In this document: in pieces, positions 9,238 to 19,298 of the stretch
How the letters are laid out: each line of letters starts with the position of its first letter
How positions within the stretch are numbered: the stretch's first letter is position 1
Assembly (NCBI RefSeq): GCF_000819745.1
Contig: NZ_CDDA01000005.1
Location: 76,914 to 140,913 of the forward strand
DNA: 64,000 nucleotides
Direction: 5' to 3'
Source of the DNA: Aeromonas bestiarum
GTDB taxonomy: Bacteria > Pseudomonadota > Gammaproteobacteria > Enterobacterales > Aeromonadaceae
The notes under the pieces: generated by a model
The model's database searches: none
The model's input: the letters and a program-made list of their open reading frames with translations, nothing else
Told to the model about the DNA's origin: nothing
Made by a program: the position numbers and the translations under genes

Positions 9238-10158
9238 ATGAGCACCCCTGATTTCAACCTGCTGATCACCCTGGATGCGCTGCTCGATGAGGGCAGCGTG
9301 GCCGGCGCCGCCAGACGGCTGCGTCTCAGCCCCTCCGCCATGAGCCGGGCGCTGGCCCGCCTGCGTGAGACGACCGGGGATCCGCTGCTGGTACGGGCGG
9401 GCCGGGGGCTGGTGCCCACGCCGCGCGCCCTGGCCCTGCGCGAGCGGGTCAGCCAGCTGGTGCAGGAGGCCGAGGCCGTGCTGCGCCCCCAGCAGGAGAT
9501 AGATCCGGCCCATCTGGTACGCACCTTTCGCCTCAGATCCAGCGACGGTTTCGTGGAGAGTGTCGGGGCGGCGCTGCTGGCGCGGCTCGCCGCCGAGGCA
9601 CCCGGGGTTCGGCTGCATTTCATGGCCAAGCCCGACAAGGAGAGCGGCCCCCTGCGCGGCGGTGAGCTGGATTTTGAAACCGGCGTGATCGGCACCAATA
9701 CGGCACCCGAGCTGCATACCCAGGCGCTGCTCCAGGATCGCTTCGTCGCCGTGGTGCGGCCGGGCCATCCACTGTGCGAGGGGCCCCTGACCGCAGTCCG
9801 CTATGCCGCCGCCCGCCATGTGCTGGTGTCGCGGCGCGGGCAGGAGCACGGCCCCGTCGACGAGGCGCTCGCCGCCCTGAAGCTGGAGCGTGCCATCGCC
9901 ACCCTGGTGCCGGGCTTTGCCACTGCGCTGGCCCTGGTGCGGGGCAGCGATCTGGTGGCGACCGTGCCCGCCCTGCACTGCGCCTCCCTGCACGCCGATC
10001 TGGTGACCCTGCCCCTGCCCTTCCCCTTGCCCGGGATCACCCTGGCACTGCTCTGGCACCCACGGCTGGACGCCGATCCGGCTCACCGCTGGCTGCGCAC
10101 CCTCATCCGTGAAACCTGCGCCCGCGCCCCCTATCAGGCCATCCCGAAAGAGCGCTGA
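9238..10158 (+). CDS. LysR-family transcriptional regulator
   Basis: 306 aa. N-terminal winged helix-turn-helix (about residues 4-63; DALLDEGSVAGAARRLRLSPSAMSRAL) and a C-terminal periplasmic-binding-like effector domain. Transcribed away from the MFS exporter gene, the usual layout for a LysR regulator controlling its divergent neighbour, so it probably senses a compound exported by that pump. The effector is unknown. A terminator follows at 10206. Confidence 0.9.
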   Translation: MSTPDFNLLITLDALLDEGSVAGAARRLRLSPSAMSRALARLRETTGDPLLVRAGRGLVPTPRALALRERVSQLVQEAEAVLRPQQEIDPAHLVRTFRLRSSDGFVESVGAALLARLAAEAPGVRLHFMAKPDKESGPLRGGELDFETGVIGTNTAPELHTQALLQDRFVAVVRPGHPLCEGPLTAVRYAAARHVLVSRRGQEHGPVDEALAALKLERAIATLVPGFATALALVRGSDLVATVPALHCASLHADLVTLPLPFPLPGITLALLWHPRLDADPAHRWLRTLIRETCARAPYQAIPKER

Positions 10159-10205
10159 TCTGCGCCGCCACAACCCTCAGCGCCATCCGGATGCCGCACA
10201 GTGAG

Positions 10206-10232
10206 AGCACCTCTGCCGAGGTGCTTTCTTTC
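10206..10232 (+). terminator. Intrinsic terminator after the lysR gene
   Basis: 8-bp stem AGCACCTC / GAGGTGCT, loop TGCC, tail TTCTTTC. Confidence 0.8.
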
Positions 10233-10345
10233 ATCATGCCTGGCCAGACGAGCCCCCCCTCTTTCCCCCCTTGCTCCATGACAACCAAAGCCCAGAATGC
10301 ACCACTGGTATACCTATTTATATATAGCTTTGAATTGTATCGAAT

Positions 10346-10361
10346 TACCCCTGAGGAGATA
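10346..10361 (+). promoter_or_regulatory. NarL/NarP binding site of the nirB promoter
   Basis: Two inverted heptamers in 7-2-7 arrangement, TACCCCT-GA-GGAGATA. The centre lies 28 bp upstream of the FNR site centre, which is the distance I recall for the E. coli nirB promoter (-69.5 versus -41.5), so nitrate/nitrite activation is expected. Confidence 0.8.
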
Positions 10362-10374
10362 TATAAATAGACAC

Positions 10375-10388
10375 TTGATTTGCATCAA
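10375..10388 (+). promoter_or_regulatory. FNR binding site of the nirB promoter
   Basis: TTGAT-TTGC-ATCAA is a perfect FNR consensus half-site pair. Placed at -41.5 it predicts a start near 10423, with TAGCCT (10411-10416) as a weak -10. Expression would be anaerobic. Confidence 0.9.
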
Positions 10389-10458
10389 TCGTCCCGTCCC
10401 TGCGACTGGGTAGCCTAGCCTCAGAATGATGTTTTATTACTCCAAACTAGAGGCAATC

Positions 10459-13050
10459 ATGAGCAAAGTCAGGCTGGCCGTCATAGGGAACGGCATGGTG
10501 GGGCACCGCTTCATCGAAGAGTTGATCGAGCGGTCCGATCCGGACCGGTTCGAGATCACCGTCTTCGGTGCAGAACCGCGTCCCGCCTACGATCGTGTCC
10601 ATCTCTCCTCCTACTTTTCCCACCACACCAGCGAAGATCTCTCCCTCGTCAAACCCGGTTTCTACGAGAAGCACGGCATCCGCCTGCTGCTCGGCGAAGC
10701 GGTGAAAAAAATCGACAGGGCGGCCCGCGAAGTGCACTCCAACAAGGGCACTGTGGTCGGCTACGACAAGCTGGTGCTGGCTACCGGCTCCTACCCCTGG
10801 GTGCCGCCTATTGCGGGCAGTCAGCACCACGAATGCTTCGTCTATCGCACCATTGAAGATCTGAAAGCCATCCGCAGCGCCGCCAAGAGTGGCAAGAACG
10901 GGGTGGTGATCGGTGGCGGTCTGCTCGGTCTGGAAGCGGCGGGGGCCCTCAAGGCGCTCGGCCTCGAGACCCACGTGGTGGAGTTTGCCCCGGTATTGAT
11001 GGCGGAACAGCTCGACGGTCAGGGCGGCCAGCTGCTGCGTCGCAAGATCGAGTCCATGGGGGTGCAGGTTCACACCAGCAAGAGCACCAGCGAGATCCTG
11101 ATGCACGGCGGCAAGGAGGCCAAACACCGCCTCGCCTTCGCCGACGGCAGCCAGCTGGAAGTGGATGTGGTGGTCTTCTCCACCGGCATACGCCCGCAGG
11201 ACACCCTCGGCCGTTACTGTGAACTGGCCATCGCCGAGCGCGGCGGCGTAGCTGTCGACGATCACTGCCTCACCTCCGACCCCGACATCTATGCCATCGG
11301 CGAGTGCGCCGCCTGGCAGGGCCGCTTCTTCGGCCTGGTGGCGCCCGGCTACAAGATGGCCCAGATCACGGTCGACCACCTGCTCGGCGGCGACAGCCGT
11401 TTCGAAGGGGCGGATATGAGCGCCAAGCTCAAGCTGCTCGGCGTCTCCGTCGGCTCCATCGGCGATGCCCATGGCCGCACCCCCGGCAGCCACAGCTATG
11501 TGTTCCAGGACGATCAGGCCGGCGTCTACAAGCGTATCGTGGTGAGCGAAGACAACAGCCGTCTGCTCGGTGCCGTGCTGGTTGGCGATGTGGATGACTA
11601 CGGCAACCTGCTGCAGCTGATGCTCAACGCCATGCCGCTGCCCGCCCACCCGGATACCCTGATCCTGCCCGCCTATGCCGGTGCCAAGCCGACCCTGGGG
11701 GTGGATGCCCTGCCGTCCACCGCCCAGATCTGCTCCTGCTTCGACGTCTCCAAGGGCGACATAGCCCAGGCGGTCGCCGAGGGCCACACCACCCTGGCCG
11801 CCATCAAGCAGCACACCAAGGCCGGTACCGGCTGCGGCGGCTGCGTGCCCCTCATCAGCCAGGTGCTCAACGCCGAATTGGTGAAGCAGGGCATAGAGGT
11901 CAACAACCACCTCTGCGCCCACTTCCCCCACTCCCGCCAGGAGCTGTTCCACCTGGTCAAGGTGGAAGGGATCAAGAGCTTCGACGAGCTGCTGGCCAAG
12001 CATGGTCACGGCTATGGCTGCGAGGTGTGCAAGCCCACGGTCGGCTCCATCCTCGCCTCCTGCTGGAACGGCTATGTGCTGAGCCCGCTCAATACCCAGC
12101 TGCAGGACACCAACGACATCTTCCTCGGCAACATGCAGAAGGACGGCAGCTACTCCGTCATCCCGCGCATGGCCGGTGGTGAAGTGACCCCGGAAGGCTT
12201 GCTGGCGGTGGCCGAAGTGGCCCGCGACTACCAGCTCTACACCAAGATCACCGGTGCCCAGCGCATCGGCCTGTTCGGCGCCCAGAAAGACGATCTGCCC
12301 GCCATCTGGCGCAAGTTGCTGGCCGCCGGCTTCGAGACCGGTCAGGCCTACGCCAAGGCACTGCGCATGGCCAAGACCTGCGTCGGCAGCACCTGGTGCC
12401 GCTTCGGGGTGCAGGACAGCGTCGGCCTCGGGGTTTTCCTCGAGAACCGCTACAAGGGCATCCGCACCCCCCACAAGATGAAGTTCGGTGTCTCCGGCTG
12501 TACCCGCGAATGCGCGGAAGCCCAGGGCAAGGACGTCGGCATCATAGCCACGGACGCGGGCTGGAACCTCTATGTGGGCGGTAACGGCGGGATGAAACCG
12601 CGCCACGCCGACCTGCTGGCCTCCGACCTGGATCGGGAGACCCTCATCAAGCTGATCGACCGCTTTATGATGTTCTACGTCACCAGCGCCGACAAACTGC
12701 AGCGCACCTCGGTCTGGCTCGGCAACCTGGAAGGGGGCGTCGACTACCTGCGCGAGGTGATAGTCGACGACAAGCTGGGATTGAATGCCACCCTGGAACG
12801 CGACATCCAGGTGCTGATCGACAGCTACGAGTGCGAGTGGTCCCGCACCCTGAATGAAGAGGATCAGCTCAAGCGCTTCAGCCACTTCATCAACAGCGAC
12901 AAGCGTGACCCGGACGTGCAGTTCGTCACCGAACGCGACCAGCACAGACCGGCCACTCCAGCAGAGCGCGAAGGTGAACAGCACAGACCGGATACCTCAG
13001 CTCCGGCCGAGCGCATTCCCGTCTATCAGATCGAAGTGGAGGCAAAGTGA
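10459..13050 (+). CDS. nirB: Nitrite reductase [NAD(P)H] large subunit
   Basis: Cytoplasmic siroheme enzyme reducing nitrite to ammonium with NADH. 863 aa. Order: FAD/NAD-binding domains (VRLAVIGNGMVGHRFIEEL at the start; VVIGGGLLGLEAAGALKALG), a BFD-like [2Fe-2S] domain with CSCFDV and GTGCGGCV, a ferredoxin-like half domain, and the siroheme/4Fe-4S site CVGSTWC plus GCTRECAEAQGKD. The ATG at 10459 is preferred over the one at 10426, because GAGG precedes it and the predicted transcript start (about 10423) leaves no room for the earlier codon. The C-terminus carries an internal repeat (two QHRP..T segments), making it longer than the 847 aa of E. coli. Stop overlaps nirD. Confidence 0.97.
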   Translation: MSKVRLAVIGNGMVGHRFIEELIERSDPDRFEITVFGAEPRPAYDRVHLSSYFSHHTSEDLSLVKPGFYEKHGIRLLLGEAVKKIDRAAREVHSNKGTVVGYDKLVLATGSYPWVPPIAGSQHHECFVYRTIEDLKAIRSAAKSGKNGVVIGGGLLGLEAAGALKALGLETHVVEFAPVLMAEQLDGQGGQLLRRKIESMGVQVHTSKSTSEILMHGGKEAKHRLAFADGSQLEVDVVVFSTGIRPQDTLGRYCELAIAERGGVAVDDHCLTSDPDIYAIGECAAWQGRFFGLVAPGYKMAQITVDHLLGGDSRFEGADMSAKLKLLGVSVGSIGDAHGRTPGSHSYVFQDDQAGVYKRIVVSEDNSRLLGAVLVGDVDDYGNLLQLMLNAMPLPAHPDTLILPAYAGAKPTLGVDALPSTAQICSCFDVSKGDIAQAVAEGHTTLAAIKQHTKAGTGCGGCVPLISQVLNAELVKQGIEVNNHLCAHFPHSRQELFHLVKVEGIKSFDELLAKHGHGYGCEVCKPTVGSILASCWNGYVLSPLNTQLQDTNDIFLGNMQKDGSYSVIPRMAGGEVTPEGLLAVAEVARDYQLYTKITGAQRIGLFGAQKDDLPAIWRKLLAAGFETGQAYAKALRMAKTCVGSTWCRFGVQDSVGLGVFLENRYKGIRTPHKMKFGVSGCTRECAEAQGKDVGIIATDAGWNLYVGGNGGMKPRHADLLASDLDRETLIKLIDRFMMFYVTSADKLQRTSVWLGNLEGGVDYLREVIVDDKLGLNATLERDIQVLIDSYECEWSRTLNEEDQLKRFSHFINSDKRDPDVQFVTERDQHRPATPAEREGEQHRPDTSAPAERIPVYQIEVEAK

Positions 13051-13367
13051 TGAAATTAGCCTGTCAACTCAATGACATATTTCCAGGCACCGGCGTCTGC
13101 GCCCTGATCGAAGGACGCCAGATCGCGCTGTTCCGCCCGAGCGACGCGGCCGAGGTGTTCGCCATCGACAACCGGGACCCCTTCTTCGCCGCCAACGTGT
13201 TGTCGCGCGGCATCATCTGCGAACACGAGGGTGAGCTCTGGGTCGCCAGCCCGCTCAAGAAGCAGCACTTTCGCCTGAGCGACGGCCACTGTCTCGAAAA
13301 CGCAGCCATGTCGGTGCAGAGCTACCCAGTCGAAGTGCGCGACCAGCAAGTCTGGGTCGCCGTCTAA
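13050..13367 (+). CDS. nirD: Nitrite reductase small subunit
   Basis: 105-aa Rieske-like fold small subunit of the NADH nitrite reductase, partner of NirB. Start ATG at 13050 overlaps the nirB stop (TGATG), with GGAGG 8 nt upstream; the GTG one codon earlier is less likely. Sequence features: ALIEGRQIALFRP, VFAIDNRDPFFAANVLSRGI and ASPLKKQHFRLSDGHC. As in other NirD proteins, the Cys/His ligands of a true Rieske cluster are not all present. Confidence 0.95.
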   Translation: MKLACQLNDIFPGTGVCALIEGRQIALFRPSDAAEVFAIDNRDPFFAANVLSRGIICEHEGELWVASPLKKQHFRLSDGHCLENAAMSVQSYPVEVRDQQVWVAV

Positions 13368-13380
13368 TTCCATGAATATC

Positions 13381-13402
13381 GGGGCTGCCCGCAGGCAGCC
13401 CC
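13381..13402 (+). other. Intercistronic hairpin nirD-nirC
   Basis: Perfect 9-bp stem GGGGCTGCC / GGCAGCCCC with loop CGCA and no T-run. It probably acts as an RNA stability or processing element that sets the ratio of nirBD to nirC-cysG message, rather than as a full terminator. Confidence 0.6.
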
Positions 13403-13418
13403 CTACAAGAGAACCAAC

Positions 13419-14231
13419 ATGTATACCGAGACCATCAACAAGTGCGCCGCCAATGCGGCCCGCATCAACCGCTTCGAGCGCAGCGACAAGCTGGGCTTCT
13501 GGCTCAGCTCCGCCATGGCCGGGGCCTATGTGGGCCTGGGCATCATACTCATCTTCACCCTGGGCAACCTGGTCGACCCCAGCATTCGCCCGCTGGTGAT
13601 GGGGGCCACCTTCGGCATAGCCCTGACCCTGGTTGTCATCGCCGGCTCCGAGCTGTTCACCGGCCATACCATGTTCCTCACCTTCGGGGTGAAGACGGGA
13701 AAAATTACCATGGCCGATCTGCTGCGCATCCTGCCCCAGACCTGGGCCGGCAACCTGCTCGGCTCCATAGCAGTGGCGCTGATCTACTCCTACGGCGGTA
13801 GCCTGCTGCCGGACGCGGGCAGCCTGGCCCACAAGGTGGCGCTGGCCAAGACCCAGGCACCGGCGCTGACCCTGTTCATGAAGGGCGTGCTGTGCAACTG
13901 GCTGGTCTGCCTCGCTATCTGGATGGCGCTGCGCACCGAGGGTGCCGCCAAGTTCATCGCCATCTGGTGGTGCCTGCTGGCCTTCATCGCCTCCGGCTAC
14001 GAGCACTCGGTCGCCAACATGACCCTGTTCGCCCTCTCCTGGTTCGGTGCCCATTCCGAGGCCTACACCCTGGGTGGCATCGGCCACAACCTGCTGTGGG
14101 TGACCCTCGGCAACACCGTCTCCGGCGCCCTCTTCATGGGCCTCGGCTACTGGTATGCCACCCCCAAGGCTGAGCGCCCGGTCGCGGTGAACGAGACCAC
14201 CACCACTGCCAGCCAGACCCAAACCGCCTGA
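13419..14231 (+). CDS. nirC: Nitrite transporter NirC (formate/nitrite transporter family)
   Basis: 270-aa inner-membrane pentameric channel importing nitrite for NirBD. Six hydrophobic segments; FNT features include SSAMAGAYVGLGIIL, AGSELFTGHTMFL and ASGYEHSVANMTLF with the central His of the pore. The Thr-rich C-terminal tail (NETTTTASQTQTA) is extra. Third gene of nirBDC-cysG. Confidence 0.95.
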   Translation: MYTETINKCAANAARINRFERSDKLGFWLSSAMAGAYVGLGIILIFTLGNLVDPSIRPLVMGATFGIALTLVVIAGSELFTGHTMFLTFGVKTGKITMADLLRILPQTWAGNLLGSIAVALIYSYGGSLLPDAGSLAHKVALAKTQAPALTLFMKGVLCNWLVCLAIWMALRTEGAAKFIAIWWCLLAFIASGYEHSVANMTLFALSWFGAHSEAYTLGGIGHNLLWVTLGNTVSGALFMGLGYWYATPKAERPVAVNETTTTASQTQTA

Positions 14232-14243
14232 TCAGGAGGCCCC

Positions 14244-15650
14244 ATGGACTACTTGCCCATCTTTTGCCGACTCGACAACAAACCCGTGCTGCTGGTCGGC
14301 GGCGGCGAGGTAGCGGAGCGCAAAGCGCGCCTGCTGCTGGATGCCGGTGCCCACCTCACCGTGGTCGCCCCCGAGCTCGACCCCGAGCTGGCGGAACTGG
14401 CTGCCAACGGCAGCATCGAGTGGCTGGCCGGTGAATTCGCGCCGGCACAACTGACGGGCAAGTGGCTGGTGGTGGCCGCCACCGATCGGCGCGAGGTGAA
14501 CGCCCTGGTCTACCAGAGCGCCAATCAGGCGCGGATCTTTGCCAACGTGGTGGATGACCCGAAACGCTCCAGCTTCATCATGCCGTCGATCATCGACCGC
14601 TCGCCGCTGATGGTGGCCATCTCCTCCGGCGGCAAGGCCCCGGTGCTGGCCCGCTTGCTGCGGGAAAAACTCGAAGCCCTGCTGCCGCAACATCTGGGCG
14701 CCATGGCGGCCTTCGCCGGCAGCCTGCGGGAGCGGGTCAAGGCACGCTTCGCCAGCATGGGCGAGCGGCGCCGCTTCTGGGAACGGCTGCTCGGGGCGGA
14801 TCGGCTCGGGCAGGCGCTGGCACGGGGTGACAAGGCCTCGGCCAACCAGCTGGCCGACGCTCTGTTTGCCGAGGATGCCGCGGCCAAGGGGGAAGTGATC
14901 CTGGTGGGCGCAGGCCCGGGCGATCCCGGTCTGCTCACCCTGCACGCCCTGCGCCAGATGCAGCAGGCGGACGTGGTGGTCCATGACCGTCTGGTCTCCG
15001 ACGAGGTGATGGCGCTGGTCAGACGGGACGCCAAACGCATCTTCGTCGGCAAGCAGGCGGGCAACCACTGCGTGCCCCAGGAGGGCATCAACCAACTCTT
15101 GCTGGATGAGGCTAAAAAAGGGCAACGGGTGGTACGGCTGAAGGGGGGTGACCCCTTCATCTTCGGCCGTGGCGGCGAGGAGCTGGAGACGCTGGTCGGC
15201 AGCGGCATCGGCTTCCAGGTGGTGCCGGGGATCACGGCGGCGAGCGGCTGCGCCGCCTACGCCGGCATTCCGCTGACCCACCGCGATCATGCCCAGAGCG
15301 TGCGCTTCGTCACCGCCCACGGCAAGGGCGGCACCCAGGATCTCGACTGGCCCCTGCTGGCCCGGGATCAGCAGACGCTGGTGTTCTATATGGGACTCTC
15401 AAGCTGCGCCACCATCCGTGAGCAGCTGATGGCCCACGGCAAGGGCGGCGCCACCCCGGTGGCGCTGATCGAGCGCGGCACCCAACCTAGCCAGCGGGTC
15501 ATCCGCGGCACGCTCGACCAGCTGCCTGAGCTGGCCGTCGGGGTAGAGAGTCCGGCTCTCATCATGGTGGGATCCGTGGTCACCCTGGCCGACCAGCTCG
15601 CCTGGTTCGGTCAGACTGGTGCCCCCTCGCAGGCCGCCGCACTGGCCTGA
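14244..15650 (+). CDS. cysG: Siroheme synthase CysG (trifunctional)
   Basis: Makes siroheme, the NirB cofactor, from uroporphyrinogen III. 468 aa. N-terminal precorrin-2 dehydrogenase/ferrochelatase ([19 protein letters not shown], about 12-30; [20 protein letters not shown]), linker, then the C-terminal SAM uroporphyrinogen methyltransferase ([54 protein letters not shown]). AGGAGGC precedes the ATG. Its place at the end of the nir operon links cofactor supply to nitrite reduction, as in E. coli. Confidence 0.97.
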   Translation: MDYLPIFCRLDNKPVLLVGGGEVAERKARLLLDAGAHLTVVAPELDPELAELAANGSIEWLAGEFAPAQLTGKWLVVAATDRREVNALVYQSANQARIFANVVDDPKRSSFIMPSIIDRSPLMVAISSGGKAPVLARLLREKLEALLPQHLGAMAAFAGSLRERVKARFASMGERRRFWERLLGADRLGQALARGDKASANQLADALFAEDAAAKGEVILVGAGPGDPGLLTLHALRQMQQADVVVHDRLVSDEVMALVRRDAKRIFVGKQAGNHCVPQEGINQLLLDEAKKGQRVVRLKGGDPFIFGRGGEELETLVGSGIGFQVVPGITAASGCAAYAGIPLTHRDHAQSVRFVTAHGKGGTQDLDWPLLARDQQTLVFYMGLSSCATIREQLMAHGKGGATPVALIERGTQPSQRVIRGTLDQLPELAVGVESPALIMVGSVVTLADQLAWFGQTGAPSQAAALA

Positions 15651-15675
15651 GCCGGCCGTCAGCCTCGCCATTGAG

Positions 15676-15704
15676 ACCGTCACCACCATGGTGGCGGTTT
15701 TTTT
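15676..15704 (+). terminator. Intrinsic terminator of the nir operon
   Basis: 9-bp stem ACCGTCACC / GGTGGCGGT (one G-T pair), loop ACCAT, followed by a run of T. Confidence 0.9.
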
Positions 15705-15802
15705 ATCCGCACTTACCGCATTCATGGTCATAACCTCTTGTTTTGAGTCTGGTATCCTATGGGGAAGGTCATCCGGCCAACCGAATTCAGGAATTCTGTT
15801 TC

Positions 15803-17227
15803 ATGTCTCTCCCCTTCAAGAACAGCGCCAAGCAGCGTGAACAAGACAGATCGCGCATTCTCACCCTGCTGCTGGCCGATGATGCCCTCACCGACAGCCT
15901 GCTGGATCCGCAGACGGTACAGGATGCCGAGCTGCGGGATCAGACCAGCGAGCTGACGCGACTGGTCAACAGCCTGCCGGCCGCCGACATCGCCGATGCG
16001 CTGGAATCCCTGCCACCGGACGAGCGCCACGTGCTCTGGCAGCAAGTAGACCCGGAGAAACATGGCCAGGTGCTGGTCGAGGCCTCGGAGACTGTGTGGG
16101 ACAGCCTGATCAGCGGCATGAGCGACAAGGCGCTGCTGCACGCCCTGCGCACCCTGGACATAGACGATCAGATCTATCTGGGTCAATACCTGCCCCGCAA
16201 CCTGATGGGCCGGCTGCTCACCTCCATGGCGCCCCCCCAGCGCGACCAGGTAAGGGAGGTGATCCGCTACGGCAAGCACACGGTCGGCGCCATGATGGAC
16301 TTCGAGCTCATCACGGTACGCGCCGAGGTAAGCCTGGCGACCGTGCAGCGCTACCTGCGCCTGCGCGGCAAGATCCCCGTCAACACCGACAAGCTGTTCG
16401 TCATCGACAGGCGCAACCGGCTGCAGGGGGAGCTGCCGCTCACCACTGTGCTGCTGCACAAGCCGGCGACTCTGGTCGGCGAGGTGATGGAGCGGGATCC
16501 TGTCACCTTCGATCCGGAGGACAACGACGAGGCTGCGGCCCGAACCTTCGAGCGGGACGACCTGGTCTCCGCCGCCGTCATCGACGGCCGCGGCAAGCTG
16601 ATGGGCCGCCTCACAGTCGCCGAGGTGGTGGATCTGGTGTATGAGGAGAGCGACACGGATCTGCGCCGCATGGGGGGGATCAGCGAAGATGAAGACGTAT
16701 TCGCGCCTGTCAACAAGGCGGTCAAAACCCGCTGGGCCTGGCTCGCCATCAACCTCTGTACCGCCTTCGTGGCCTCCCGCGTCATAGGCCTGTTCGAGCA
16801 CACCATATCGCAACTGGTGGCGCTGGCGGCCCTGATGCCAATCGTCGCGGGGATCGGCGGCAACACGGGCAACCAGACCATCACCATGATAGTGCGGGCG
16901 CTGGCGCTGCAGCACATACAGGCGGGCAACGTCTCCTTCCTGCTGTGGCGCGAGCTGGGGGTGGCACTGATCAACGGTCTGGTGTGGGGCGGTACCATGG
17001 GGCTGGCCACCTATGCCCTCTATCAGGATGCGGCGCTGGGCGCCGTGATGACGCTGGCCATGATGATCAACCTGCTGGTCGCCGCCCTGATGGGGGTCAT
17101 CATCCCCATGACGATGTCGCGTCTCGGCCGGGATCCGGCGATCGGTGCCAGCGTGATGATCACCGCCATCACGGATACCGGCGGCTTCTTCATCTTCCTC
17201 GGGCTGGCGACCCTGTTCCTCATCTAG
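15803..17227 (+). CDS. mgtE: Magnesium transporter MgtE
   Basis: 474-aa Mg2+ channel/transporter. Layout: cytoplasmic MgtE_N superhelical domain (about 25-135; SLPAADIADALESLPPDERH), two CBS domains (about 140-265), a connecting helix, and a five-helix membrane domain carrying GGNTGNQTITMIVRAL and DTGGFFIFLGLATLF. The start at 15803 (MSLPFKNSAKQ) has AGGAAT upstream; the reading frame is open further upstream without support. Single-gene unit between two terminators. Confidence 0.94.
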   Translation: MSLPFKNSAKQREQDRSRILTLLLADDALTDSLLDPQTVQDAELRDQTSELTRLVNSLPAADIADALESLPPDERHVLWQQVDPEKHGQVLVEASETVWDSLISGMSDKALLHALRTLDIDDQIYLGQYLPRNLMGRLLTSMAPPQRDQVREVIRYGKHTVGAMMDFELITVRAEVSLATVQRYLRLRGKIPVNTDKLFVIDRRNRLQGELPLTTVLLHKPATLVGEVMERDPVTFDPEDNDEAAARTFERDDLVSAAVIDGRGKLMGRLTVAEVVDLVYEESDTDLRRMGGISEDEDVFAPVNKAVKTRWAWLAINLCTAFVASRVIGLFEHTISQLVALAALMPIVAGIGGNTGNQTITMIVRALALQHIQAGNVSFLLWRELGVALINGLVWGGTMGLATYALYQDAALGAVMTLAMMINLLVAALMGVIIPMTMSRLGRDPAIGASVMITAITDTGGFFIFLGLATLFLI

Positions 17228-17248
17228 TAGGGGCCAGTCGTCTCGATG

Positions 17249-17277
17249 AAAAAGGGAGCCTGCACGGCTCCCTTTTT
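17249..17277. terminator. Bidirectional terminator between mgtE and the chemoreceptor
   Basis: 12-bp perfect stem AAAAAGGGAGCC / GGCTCCCTTTTT with loop TGCAC. The A and T runs serve both convergent genes. Confidence 0.92.
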
Positions 17278-17298
17278 GCTGTTCCAGGGGTCTGGCCG

Positions 17299-19152
17299 CT
17301 AGACCCGATACTTGGCCACCGCCTGGTTGAGCAACTTGGCCTGCTCGGTCAGGCCCTGGCTGGACTTGGCATTCTCCTCCGCCATCAGGCTCGACTCCTG
17401 GGCTATGTCGCGGATGTTGTTGACGTTGCGGTTCACCTCGTTGGCCACCAGGCTCTGCTGCTCGATGGCCGCGGCTATCTGGGTGCTCATGTCCATGATG
17501 TGGGTGACATCCTGGGTGATCTGCCCCAGCAGCTCGCCCGCCGTGCTGGCCTGCTCCGAGCTGCTGTTGCCCTGCTCGCGACAGGTCGCCATCATGCCCA
17601 CTATGCTGCCGGTCTGCTTCTGCAGCGAGCTGATGATGCCGGCTATCTCCTGGGTCGACTTCTGGGTGCGGATGGCAAGGCTGCGCACCTCGTCCGCCAC
17701 CACCGCAAAACCACGGCCCTGATCCCCAGCCCGCGCCGCCTCGATGGCCGCATTGAGCGCCAGCAGGTTGGTCTGCTCGGCGATGCCGCGGATCACGTCC
17801 AGCACGGAGCCTATGGTCTCGCTCTCTTTCTGCAGTTGGGCCACCTCCTGGGAGGAGCTCTCCAGATTGCCGGCCAGCGAGCGGATCTGGCGAACCGTGT
17901 TCTCGACTGCGGTGCGCCCCTCCATCGCCTTGTTGTTGGTGGCCTGGGCATTGTTGGCGGCCTGCTCTGTGTTGCGGGCTATCTCCTCTATGGTGGAGCC
18001 CATCTCGGTGGAGGCCGTCGCCACCATGTCGGTTTCCTGCAACTGGCGTGACGCCCCCTCGCTGGTGCGCCTGACGTTGCTGGAGAGGTGATCCGCCGCC
18101 TCGGTCAGGGTATGCACGCTCTGCTTCACATCGCCGATCAGATGGCGAAAGCCCCCCAGCATCACGTCCAGATTGCCTGCCAGCTGGGCCATCTCGTCGG
18201 CTCCTTGCAGCTCGATCTTGAGGCGCAGGTCGTTGTCCTGGCGGATGCGGTTGACTGTATCGTTCACCCGCGAGATGGGCCTGTCTATGCTACGGCCCAG
18301 CAAGATGCTCATGATGCCGATCAGCACTATGATCACGCCGCCGCAGACCAGCATCAGGCTGTTGAGGCGCGAGGTCTGCCGCACCAGTTCGTCGGCTATG
18401 TGCTGACCGAGGGCGGTGAAGCCCTGCTCGGTCTGATGCACCAAGTCCCGCATCTGGTTGCGCAGCCCCTCATCCTCTTTCAGCCCCAGCACCTGCATGC
18501 CCTCCACCAGGGCGACGAAGTCCTGCCGATACTGCAGGCTGGCCTGTTCCAGCTTGCCGCGGTCCGCCTCCGGCAGCGTCGCCAGGCTCTCCTGGAAGCT
18601 CTTGTGCAAGGTCTGGAAACGCTCCAGATACTGGATGTCGGAGCGCAGCATGAAGTCTTTCTCCGCCCGCCTCAGTTGCAGCATTGTGATGATCAACCCC
18701 TGCTGATCCAGCTGCTTGAGCCCCTCCTCGACCTGATGCACAGCCGCCCTCAGACGGCCGTAGAGACCATCTTCCGGCCCCAGCCCTATGGTCTGCTGCT
18801 GCGCCACCAGATCGTTGAAGGCCTTGCCATAGGCCCCCATCTGCTGATCCAGCCGGGCCAGCTCGCCGTTCACGGCCCTCAGGTTGTCATCGGCACTCAA
18901 GGTCTGGTCCAGCTTGTGAAAATCGGCAAGCCCCTGGTTGAAGCGATCGACGAAGGCCAAATCCTTGCGGATCAGGAAATCCTTCTCGGCCCGCCGCAGG
19001 TTCAGCATGGCAATCTCGAGCGCATCCACGTTGCGCTGAGCCTCGGTCAGGTGGCGACTCACCTGACTGGAGTAGAGAAACAAACCGCTCAGCACCAGCA
19101 TGGCAATGGCCACCAGCACTGTGTTCAGGATCAACTTATGACGGATCAGCAC
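17299..19152 (-). CDS. Methyl-accepting chemotaxis protein, HBM sensor type
   Basis: 617-aa transmembrane chemoreceptor. Helix 1 at about 9-27; periplasmic all-helical bimodular (HBM) ligand domain about 30-270 showing two copies of LRRAEKDF(L/M)(I/L)R; second helix about 278-297; HAMP about 298-350; then the methylation helices and the signalling hairpin [23 protein letters not shown] receptors such as P. putida McpS bind organic acids, but the ligand here is unknown. The start is the GTG at 19152 with GAGAGGT upstream. No che genes are nearby. Confidence 0.93.
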   Translation of the reverse strand: MLIRHKLILNTVLVAIAMLVLSGLFLYSSQVSRHLTEAQRNVDALEIAMLNLRRAEKDFLIRKDLAFVDRFNQGLADFHKLDQTLSADDNLRAVNGELARLDQQMGAYGKAFNDLVAQQQTIGLGPEDGLYGRLRAAVHQVEEGLKQLDQQGLIITMLQLRRAEKDFMLRSDIQYLERFQTLHKSFQESLATLPEADRGKLEQASLQYRQDFVALVEGMQVLGLKEDEGLRNQMRDLVHQTEQGFTALGQHIADELVRQTSRLNSLMLVCGGVIIVLIGIMSILLGRSIDRPISRVNDTVNRIRQDNDLRLKIELQGADEMAQLAGNLDVMLGGFRHLIGDVKQSVHTLTEAADHLSSNVRRTSEGASRQLQETDMVATASTEMGSTIEEIARNTEQAANNAQATNNKAMEGRTAVENTVRQIRSLAGNLESSSQEVAQLQKESETIGSVLDVIRGIAEQTNLLALNAAIEAARAGDQGRGFAVVADEVRSLAIRTQKSTQEIAGIISSLQKQTGSIVGMMATCREQGNSSSEQASTAGELLGQITQDVTHIMDMSTQIAAAIEQQSLVANEVNRNVNNIRDIAQESSLMAEENAKSSQGLTEQAKLLNQAVAKYRV

Positions 19153-19298
19153 GATGGACCTCTCACGAACAGGGAATGAACTGCATTGAGCTTATGCAGA
19201 AAACGCCATCCCTGTTGTTGTTCAAGGAATATTCATTGAAATGCCAGTCCCACTCCTTATACTGGATCCCACCTGTTTCCAGCCGTGGATTTGACACT

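Noticed and set aside
10447..12984. 845-codon minus-strand reading frame opposite nirB
   Set aside because: Antisense shadow of nirB, with low-complexity His/Gly/Gln-rich translation.
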